This document shows positions 55,725 through 64,000 of a DNA stretch of 64,000 nt, piece after piece. A model generated the notes under the pieces. It made no database searches. It was given only the letters and a program-made list of their open reading frames with translations, and was not told where the DNA came from. The position numbers and the translations under genes are program-made. Source of the stretch: Gigaspora rosea (lineage: Eukaryota > Glomeromycota > Glomeromycetes > Diversisporales > Gigasporaceae); assembly GCA_003550325.1 (NCBI GenBank), contig QKWP01000694.1:117484-181483 (forward strand), read 5' to 3'. Numbering within the stretch: the stretch's first letter is position 1; each line of letters begins with the position of its first letter.

Positions 55725-55846
55725 CTTAATCAAATATGTATCTATAAAAAAATAATTAATTAATATATAATATAATGTGATTAAATATAAATAAAATAAA
55801 GACAACAACGAAAGTAATGAAAATAATTTGATTTTTTTTTTGTTCT

Positions 55847-58320
55847 GTGATAGAAAAATTTCTATGTTTTATAAACAAATTTTTTAGTATCAAAATGTCA
55901 ATACACGATCAATATCAGCTTGATTCTTATGACAACAATATTATAGCTTTGTCAAATGAATTAAATGTGTCAGATATATCAGAGAATCCAAATGACCCAG
56001 ACATCGAATCAAATTCAAGCTCACCTGAACAATCCACATCACAAAATAATGGCGTTACTGTTATTACTAATAGTCTGGTTAAAAGAATTCAAAAAAAAAA
56101 AGCTTTTACGCGCAACAAAAAATCGAGACCTAGTAAAAGTTGGGTATGGCAATATTTTAAACGAAATAAAGTTGAAAAAAAAATATATTGCCAAGTTCAA
56201 ACAACAAATGAAGATGGTAACGAAGGTACCTGTGGTCAAGAATATGAGTTATCAACTGGAACAGGAAACTTAAAATCTCATTTACGCCAAGTTCATAGAA
56301 TTTTGCCCCCTGAAACAAATAATAAAAATAACCAATTGGTTAATATAGCTTCAAATCAATCATCATTGCATGACTTTTTAAATAAAAAAACACCCTTACC
56401 ATCTTCAAAACGTGATAAAATTACAAATTGCATTTTAGCTTGGGTTGTAGACGATCTCCAATCATTTTATGCTACCACTAATAGTTGCTTTCGAGATATG
56501 ATTCTTGAATGCGAACCAAGATTTATGTTTCCGTGCATTGATCAGTTAAAAGAAAAATTAATGCAATCAGTGCTTTTTGCTGAGCAACAACTTAAAAATC
56601 TATTACAAACAACGATGAATTCCTTTTGCTTTACGACGGATCTGTGGTCTCAATTTCATCAACCTTATATTGCAGTAACTATTCATTGGATCGGTCTTGA
56701 ATTTACTTTATACCAAGCTCTTTTTACAATCCAAAAGTTCGATTACCTCATACAGGTGATCGGATTGAAGATTTCTGCTGACAACTTTTTGACCAGTAGG
56801 GTATATATAATAAACTCTTTGGAGCTTCAACAGATAATGCATCTTCGATGACTAAAGCAATGGAGCAGCTCGATATCGAGCATATAGGTAAGACTATATT
56901 ATAACAATTAGATTCTAAGATTGTATAAAATTTTGTCAAATTTCGTTTTTAATAATATAAAATTTAAATAGTATAATAAGATTTTATCGATTAAAACAAA
57001 CATAATATTAAATTTAAAAAAAAAATATAACCAAACTTACAAATTATAATTTTTTGCATATATTTTCTCCATTTTAAATTTTTGTTATTAAAAATAATAA
57101 TTGATAAAAAATCTCTATTATCGAATTAAGTTATTAAAAATGTAATTAATATAAAATACTTTAATAAATTTTATACTTACATAAAATTTAATCACTTTAT
57201 AACTCTACATGTAGGCTGCAAGGCACATTCAATTCAGCTTGCATTAGAAGATGGATTTAATATTAAAGAAGTTGATGATTTAATTAATAAAGCAAAAATG
57301 TTAAATAATTTTGTAAATCGGGATAAATATCGTGAAAAACTTAGCAGACTACAAGCCGAATTAAATCCACAGCATCCAGTAAACCCCCTTTCAAGTGATA
57401 CTAGAACTCGTTGGAGTTCAACTTACAACCTTTTAAAAAATCTTCTTCTTCTTCATAATGCTATTATACAGTTGGCTGATGATTTAAGGCAAAGTGTTAA
57501 TCGACAAGAAAGGCAAGATAGTTTAAAAATTTAAGAAACTCTCTTATCAACTGAAGAATGGAATTCATTAGAAGAATTAGCAAAACTTTTACATCCTTTA
57601 GCACAAGCAACAGGATATATAGGAGGAAATCAATATCCTACTTTAGGAATGATGATACCTACCCTTATTAAGCTTTCACGCCATTTACGAGATTTTTATC
57701 CAACAATAACATCGATAACAGTAAAAGCTTGTTGCCATAAAATTAATGAATCAATGCTATCAAGATGGTTTAAACCATCACTTAATAGTCTTATAGCTTC
57801 TTTTTTAGATCCAAGATTCAAAAAAATGAGTTATATAACATCTGCTAAAAAAAATGAAAATCTTACTTATCTTTATACTTTATATAATAACCAGGAACGA
57901 TCAACTTCTATTCAAGAAACAGAACCATCAAGCACTAATTCTTCTTTTTTAGCTTCATTTTATGAAGATGATAATGATATTTTAATTGCAAATGAAAATT
58001 CATCCTCGGTTGAAGAAGAAGTGGCTCTTTAAGATAATCTAACTCAAATACCTAAATATCATATTAAAGACGAAGAATATAGTAAGGTTAATCCATTAAC
58101 CTGGTGGAATGAACACAAATCACTATTTCCTTTTCTTTCTCAACTAGCAAGAAAATATTTGGCTTTTCCAGCCACATCAGTTCCTTCAGAAAGAATCTTT
58201 TCGAATGCAGGCAATACACTTACCGATAAGAGAAATCAATTAGACCCAGACACAGTTCATGATATATTATTTCTTAAGAAAAACTCCAAAATTTGTAGTG
58301 TATACCCGGGTTTGGCTTAA
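55847..58320 (+). pseudogene. BED-finger hAT transposase (broken)
   Basis: Likely start MSIHDQYQLDSYDNN at 55895. BED finger SWVWQYFKRN...YC...TCGQEY...NLKSHLRQVH (56130-56310). Catalytic core CFTTDLWSQFHQPYIAVTIH (56630-56690). A frame change near 56740 is followed by two stops in the new frame before FGASTDNASSMTKAMEQ. Intron 56888-57214 (GT-AG, 327 nt) joins EHI to GCKAHSIQLALE. Exon 2 has TRTRWSSTYNLLKN and stops at 57532 and 58030 in an otherwise continuous frame. The C-terminal dimerisation domain runs from NPLTWWNEH to LARKYLAFPATSVPSERIFS and the end at 58320. A hAT transposase with about five lesions. Confidence 0.88.
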
Positions 58321-59160
58321 ATTTAGAATTCGCACATACTTTACAAACAATCACAAGGAAAATGGCTTTGTATTTCTATTAATGAAAAAAAAAAAAATTT
58401 GAATTTTAGATAGTTTAAATAAGAACGATAAACTTGGTAAATGTATAGAGCGTCGTATAAAGTGCTAGAGTTTTTTTTTTTAGAACATTTTTTTAAACTT
58501 TCTCAGGTAGACCAAATAGATCATAAAAGAAACTTCTGATACTTTTTTTTTGCGCTAAAAATATAAAATATTTTATATAGATTATTAAAGTGAAGCATTT
58601 ATTTGATTAGTTTATTTGAAATATGGAACCTTTAAACTTTTATAATAAAAATAACGTATACCTTTATTTCTGATTTTCTGGCAATAAAAAAAAAAACTTT
58701 AACGCTTCTAAAATATGACAGATCTTTCAAAGATCTGGAAGTATTTCAATAAATATAAAACAGCAATACAAAATAAAAAAAGTATTTTTCGAAGAAAAGA
58801 CTTTTGGCACTCTAACAATATATATGAATCTGCGTTCGATTTGATTTGTCTATTATTATATATACTTGTCACGTGAATGTCATACCCTCAGCCATATTAG
58901 CCAGCCGATACATTTGTATCGGCTGGCTTAGCCAGCTAAGCCGCCTTAGCCGCGGCTGCCCCAGCCAGCTTGTAACACTATTAAACGGAAATGATAGCAT
59001 GTGATCATTACACTATTATAAAACTTAAAATTTTGCTTATGAAACCACTTTTCAGGCTCTAACAAAAAAAATTCCTCGCAAAATTTTATATAAACTATAA
59101 CCTCTTCCAATCCCAAAGCTGTTACTTCCAAAGCTGACCCTAACTCTAACCTTAAATCAG

Positions 59161-60817
59161 GTTTAATTTTGGTCCATAATTTATATTTTACGTGAATTTG
59201 CAAATCAATTAATTAGTACCCGTGTATATACACGTAGTGTACAAATAGTTTTTCCATTAATTTATTGTACATTTTGGACTTTTGCCCTAATAAAGTTTAA
59301 GAATAGTACATTTTGTTCTATAAAAGGGTTTTCTAGACTTCTTATAACGTCAAGTCCAATTAAAATATTACATTTTCCGTCCTGTTGTTGAATGTGGTAG
59401 ATTTTCATTTATTATGGACTTGTGCACGTGATTTCGAAACATCTTCTGGTTTTAGCCCAATCTGTTGTGATAAAACTGTGATTACAGCTAATTTAGGGAT
59501 ATCTAGTAAAAAATTGACCAACTAATTATTTGGCCGATTGATTACTACACAATCAGTTTATAAATTAAAACTCATGTGAAACATATAATACTATAAGGCT
59601 TTAAACGACATCTATTTTTATGCCCTACATCGCTGATTGGAACTCATAAAAATATTAGGCTTTTTTTATCAAAGTCAAGATATTTTATAATTTAGGTTTA
59701 GTTAACGTGGTTTTCTTACAAGTGGCGTAAGACTTTCAAAACATCCATACCTTTTGATATTGTTTAAAAACTAGACTCATTGAAAATCTGCTAACACTTA
59801 AGTATCTAACAATGATAACCCTTCTAAATTTTTTCTTACTATTTTTCAGAGTATACTTTGAAAATATCATATTTAACTAAAGCTATGTTTATATTGGTTA
59901 TCTGGTCATTATCGATTAATATTGTCACCAATGCATTGTCATTTAAAGCCTAGTAGTATTTATATTTCACGTTAATTTCAATTTACCGATTAATTTAAAC
60001 ATATATACATACGTACTTGGATTTAAACTATCCAAAAATAAAAGTTTTACAATAACCATACCAAGATCAATAGCTTGTTGAATCGTCAAATAATCATTCT
60101 GTTCCAAAATTAATGAAAACAGCTATATAGAATTACGCAGTAGATTACCTCATTAGAGTTCCCAACATACCGAATTGATAGTTTCGAAAAAATATTAAGT
60201 TAATAGTGTCCGTAAAACATGAAATAAAACAACCCGAAATTTACTTGCCTGAAGATCCAACATGCCGAAGCTTATCACTTCATTCGAATAAGCCTTAAAA
60301 TATTTCACAAAATATAACAGCATTAATTGAATAACCACAATCACCAATTCTAAACTGACCACTATACACTAACAAAGAACCTAGATTTAAACTCTAACCC
60401 TAAATACTGCTCTAATGCAACACGACACGGCACTGACAAGTAGAGTTTGGACCCGGATATCTGTTTATCCGTTTATTAGTATCCTTTTTGTAAAGGTTGT
60501 ATCCGGATAACCGGCAGTTTTTAATTTACAGATAACCGGATAAACCCTACAGATAACTGGATAACCCTTACGGATACCGGATAATCCTATGGATATCCGG
60601 ATAAACCAGATAACTTACGGATATCATTAGAACAGATAATGTTATTGATAATACATTAGCGTTAGAATAAAGAAAGGCATTAAATAGCATGTGGGTTCAA
60701 AAAATTTAATGAGTGGTAAAATCATTAAATAAAATTAATGTATATTTTGTACAACTTAAAATTACAACATAAATAAATAGTATAGCATATATGTGAATTA
60801 GTTACAACATAACATAT
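59161..60817. other. Gene-free AT-rich stretch
   Basis: No coding region recognised on either strand. It contains a CGTGTATATACACG palindrome (59220-59234) and, at 60441-60625, a TAGAGTTTGGACCCGGATAT end followed by many ACCGGATAA/TATCCGGATA words. That looks like one end of a MITE of the TAGAGTTCCAA family whose other end I could not find. Confidence 0.55.
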
Positions 60818-61157
60818 AGAGTACTTCGTATTAAAAGGGCCCATTTTTACATTTATCTCATTTTGAGATAATCGAGCTTAACCACTTGTTTTGATTTTCG
60901 GACTGATCCGGGATTAATTAAATTTAACAATTTTGATTGGTTAAAGAAGGAATGTGACTATAGGATAATCTAGTGACATGTTGGCTCTAAGCAGCCTCAT
61001 GTAATTTTTCTTTTTACATTATCTTGATTTTTTATTATGCAAATCGACTTTCATTAATAATTGAAAAATATCAGTCATGTCAAAATTTACATGAATTTGA
61101 TAAAAACTCATTTTTCAAAAAATTGTAAAAATGGGCCCTTTTAATATGGAGCACTCC
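60818..61157. mobile_element. MITE with about 37-bp TIR, probably TA-flanked
   Basis: AGAGTACTTCGTATTAAAAG then GGCCCATTTTTACA at the left, and GGAGTGCTCCATATTAAAAG then GGCCCATTTTTACA inverted at the right. 340 bp, non-coding. TA dinucleotides lie next to both ends, which fits a Tc1/mariner (Stowaway-like) element. Confidence 0.72.
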
Positions 61158-61570
61158 ATATATACTGAAAATTTGGCACTAAATTTGAATTGGCTAGGTA
61201 GCATTAGAGATGGGCGATTGTTACGTATTATTACTATTATTAATAACCAAAATTTTTTGCAATCTGCTGTGAATCATATTAAGTAATAATCAGTACATAG
61301 TGTATATAGTACGCAATAATAAGTAATAATGCGTACTAATGAGACCACCTGAATTATTAATAAACGTACTAGTAATGGGACCTCCTGAATTATCAACTTA
61401 ATAATATATGGCGCAGCTAATTAGTACAGGATGTATAAAAAACAAAATGTTGCGTCAATATTTATATTAGTATTAATAATATTGATAACGCTTTATTACG
61501 TATCAGAGGTCCCATAACTACGAATAAAAAAAAATAAGTATTTTTATTACTTTTCTGGCATACGAAAGTT
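61158..61570. other. AT-rich stretch, no gene
   Basis: Only simple TAATAA-type repeats are visible (for example 61300-61345). Nothing coding or structural could be supported. Confidence 0.5.
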
Positions 61571-61578
61571 GATTCCGG

Positions 61579-62378
61579 CAGTGATGGTAAATGACCTGAA
61601 ATGACCCAAATGACCCAAATGACAAATGACTAGTCATTGGGTCATTTCGAGGCTCAAATAACCTAGAAGGTCATTTAACATATGTTAGTTAATATTCTAA
61701 TGCTCTTTAGCCAATCAGAATTGGCAGCCAAACAAAATTAAAACATAATCAATAATTGTAGTTATAAGTGAATTAATATTTATGTCTTAAGTCGAAAGAA
61801 TAAATTGCATATTTTGAACACCTTACTTAAGACATACCAGTAAATATTAATCGGCTTAGTAAAAATTGGGACTTTAATATATAGTTAAGATTAACGATAA
61901 GGAAAGTAATAAAGTTTGATCATTTTTTATACGAGCAATTCGATCAATAAAATTACTTTATATGCCAATGACCTTTATAAACTTAATAACCAAAATGATC
62001 TTGTCATGATTTAATAGCTTGGAGTCATTTAAATTTCGATCAAACGATCGAGTTATTTACCATGGACCGGGCATATAAACTTTTATTGGGTTTGGGCCCG
62101 AGTCTACAAATGCCTAGCCCAACCCAGCTTACTTCGAAACCTATACGTATGCATTATCGTTATGCAGTAGATATGGTATACAAACTTAATATGTACGATG
62201 GCCCAATGACTAAATAACCTTCAAATGACCTCGGTCATTTCTAAATGACCATGGTCATTTGGTCACGAGTCATTTCTAAATGACCCAAAATTGAGATGAC
62301 CGTTAATGACCGGTCATTTCAGGGTCATTTGAAGGCATTTGAAAAATTTGCAAATGACCAGGTCATTTACCATCACTG
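61579..62378. mobile_element. hAT-like non-autonomous element, 800 bp, with perfect TSD
   Basis: The ends CAGTGATGGTAAATGACC are identical for 18 bp in inverted orientation, flanked by the perfect 8-bp GATTCCGG (61571-61578 and 62379-62386). At least ten AAATGACC/GGTCATTT words are clustered within 120 bp of each end (61590-61680 and 62220-62370), the expected layout of transposase-binding subterminal repeats. The middle has no ORF. Both perfect TIR and perfect TSD point to a recent insertion. Confidence 0.93.
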
Positions 62379-62386
62379 GATTCCGG

Positions 62387-62940
62387 TAATTATGTCGAAG
62401 AGAGTGAATTATCTATCGTTGATGCACTTAAGAATATTATCTCTTGCATAGTTTCAACATAACAATAGAAAAAAATATTATTAATTTTAAATAAAATTTG
62501 ATAAAGTTTTTATAGTATCAACTTTATAAAAGTTGGCACTTTAGCGTATTCTTAATCTTTACATAAATTTTTGTTGAATACAATTTAAGGTGTAATTGAA
62601 ATCTTCTCAAGCATCATTTTCGATGATGATTAGTAGATGACCGTAATGAAAGATTTCATGTTAAAAATTTAAACTCATAAAGCAGGTGATATTTGTTTGA
62701 TTTTTAATATTTCGCAAGTTTTACACTTTGGTAAAGTAAGCAGTCTTGTGCCTCAAATATAAATTATCCAGTTAACATCTCTGACATAATGACACCAAAG
62801 CCATAATATTATTATATAACAATAATATGGCTAATTGCTACAGATATATTTAAAAATAAAAAGACCTTTGAATTAGTATGTATAGACTTTTTTTTAAGAT
62901 TAGGTTTTGTTATTAAGACAAGATTCTTACTTCAGTTCTA
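62387..62940. other. AT-rich flank of a hAT gene, no ORF
   Basis: No gene. Probably the downstream non-coding part of the hAT whose transposase ends at 62941 on the minus strand. No right-end TIR was recognised here. Confidence 0.4.
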
Positions 62941-64000
62941 TCAAGTTTTTGTGTTTGAAAATACACTTCCAGTAACTTGCCAATTTTTTTTTAAAAACAC
63001 TAGATGTTCGAAAGTAGTAGGTAAAAGTAATGTTCTTTTTTCTGTCATTGTGTTTCTAGCATCACTGAAAAATCTTTCACTTGCAGTCGAAGTCGCTGGG
63101 ATTGCCAAGTATTTTTGAGCCAACTTACTTAACACGGGGAACCGTTTTTGATTAGTGCGCCACCAAGTTAGATGGCATTGATCCCATGGAATTTCTTGGG
63201 CTCCAAGATAATCCGAAACTTCTAACCGTGGGCATTTATTATTGAACATTGAAGCTAATAAAGAATTAGAATGGGTTTGTACACTATTATTTTTTTCTAT
63301 TCCGTATAGGATACATGACTCTTCATATTTGGTTTTAAGCAATTCATATGTTTCATTTTTTAGAGATTCTGACATGAAAGAAAGAGGTTTGCACTGAGGA
63401 TCCAAAAGCGTTGCAAGCATGGCTTCGTTACTAGGCACATGCCAATAATGCACCATAGCATCATATAATGCTGATTTTATTTTTTCCTCTAGATTGTTAC
63501 AATTTTATAGATTATTAATTTTAATTCGGCGCTGCCTTTCATTTGATACATCATCTTGTACTCCATCATCCTCATCTTCATAAACAACATCGTCCTCAAA
63601 AGCATCATCAGAAGATGCAAAATCTGTATTTGAAGTTTCAGTAAAAAAAAGAAGCCCTTGCTCAATTACAGTAATCGCACTATATATAAAACTAATCGTG
63701 GCATATTTGCTACCTCCTAATAGCTCAGTTGCTTTAGCAAAAGGTCTCAAAATTGCAGTTAACAATGATATGGCATTCCATTCATCATTTGTTAGATTAA
63801 TTTTTTCCAGCTGAATACCATCTTTCCGAGTTTGCAAATCACTATCTATCGTTAAATTGGCCGTTAAAATATTAATGATGCCCCGAATTTGTAAAAGTCG
63901 TTGCCAGACGAGATATAATGAATTTCATCTCGTGGGAACATCTGCAATAATTCGCAATTCATTGTCATTATCCTTTAAGTCCTAAAATTTATAAAATAAA
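62941..64000 (-). pseudogene. hAT transposase, C-terminal half, continuing past the window edge
   Basis: Minus-strand exon beginning after a plausible 3' splice site (TTTATAAATTTTAG, about 63980). It reads DLKDNDNELRIIADVPTR-stop-NSLYLVWQRLL, LTNDEWNAISLLTAILRPFA, then an in-frame TAA at 63505-63507, then EEKIKSALYDAMVHYWHVPS, LATLLDPQCKPLSF and the hAT dimerisation domain WWRTNQKRFPVLSKLAQKYL, IPATSTASERFFSDARNTM, LVFLKKNW, ending at 62941. The conserved TRWNS motif has lost its Trp to TGA (near 63929). With these two stops the whole C-terminal half is one continuous frame. N-terminal parts lie outside the window. Confidence 0.85.

Larger units (their letters stand above)
53321..58980 (+). 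mobile_element. hAT transposon with intact ends, 5.66 kb
   Basis: The left end TAGTGTTACAAGC and inverted right end TAGTGTTACAAGC are identical for 13 bp. The flanks TTAAACGG at 53313-53320 and 58981-58988 are a perfect 8-bp duplication. Subterminal palindromes GCTGGCTTAGCCAGC occur at both ends (53352 and 58922). The BED-hAT transposase lies at 55847-58320. The region between the left TIR and the gene is filled with later MITEs (53605-53877, 54105-54286, 54315-54884, two at 55501-55724). Confidence 0.92.
53285..59160. mobile_element. Older MITE-like repeat split by the hAT 53321-58980
   Basis: The left remnant 53285-53320 and the right remnant 58989-59160 flank the hAT. The right part shares AAAATTTTGCTTATGAAACC and CTAACAAAAAAAATTCCT with 1391-1440 of the Mutator-like MITE, and again contains CCCTAAC-type words (59139-59155). 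The outer ends are not defined. Confidence 0.5.

Noticed and set aside
1-64000. LTR retrotransposons, Polintons or other capsid- or envelope-bearing elements
   Set aside because: I found no gag-pol, integrase, protease, capsid or LTR pair. All RT domains are of the LINE type with an attached endonuclease.

Overview
This 64 kb window is AT-rich eukaryotic DNA made almost entirely of transposable elements in various states of decay. I found no convincing host gene, rRNA, tRNA or CRISPR array. Low GC, GT-AG introns of roughly 70 to 330 nt inside transposase genes, CCCTAA telomere-like tracts, and large numbers of LINEs beside hAT elements all suggest a repeat-rich fungus. An arbuscular mycorrhizal fungus (Glomeromycotina, Rhizophagus-like) is my best guess, but it is an inference and no host gene confirms it.

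Two systems dominate. The first is one superfamily of two-ORF LINEs, named A to H here. ORF1 has a CCHC zinc knuckle. ORF2 has an apurinic-type endonuclease, a reverse transcriptase (YADD) and a C-terminal CCHC finger, which is an L1/Tx1-like layout without RNase H. The second is DNA transposons: two autonomous-type hAT elements plus part of a third transposase, and about fifteen short non-autonomous elements with terminal inverted repeats (hAT-like, Mutator-like, Harbinger-like and TA-flanked).

Layout. 1-245: TTCGAA satellite. 246-8318: LINE B (minus) split by a Mutator-like MITE (1242-6958), which is itself split by LINE A (1464-6840, plus). LINE A has both ORFs open and a perfect 14-bp target duplication. 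8319-9600: a non-coding stretch with a suspect assembly duplication and a hAT MITE. 9620-14440: decayed LINE C. 14502-21059: an inverted-repeat element holding LINE D (15085-20377, minus) and a MITE. 21121-23409: a LINE tail and a 2-kb inverted-repeat element with an internal 250-bp satellite. 25075-26060: ATCCGGATAT arrays and a Mutator-like MITE. 26088-41095: LINE F (plus), broken by LINE E (26851-32346, minus), a hAT MITE (32570-32899) and a complete hAT (37053-40768) that carries a further hAT MITE. 41096-41866: short repeats and a LINE relic. 41867-52622: LINE H, split by LINE G (44418-49873). 52764-53241: a fold-back MITE. 53321-58980: a hAT with 13-bp TIRs, a perfect 8-bp target duplication and a broken transposase gene, itself colonised by several MITEs. 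59000-64000: a Mutator-like remnant, a TA-flanked MITE, an 800-bp hAT MITE with a perfect target duplication, and a hAT transposase running off the window edge.

Most insertions can be ordered in time from their target duplications. The most original signal is in the LINEs. Seven copies carry a GC-rich hairpin at a nearly fixed distance (about 110-130 nt) from their 5' end, in which stem pairing is kept while the bases change. A second stem-loop lies at the very 5' end and a third at the 3' end.
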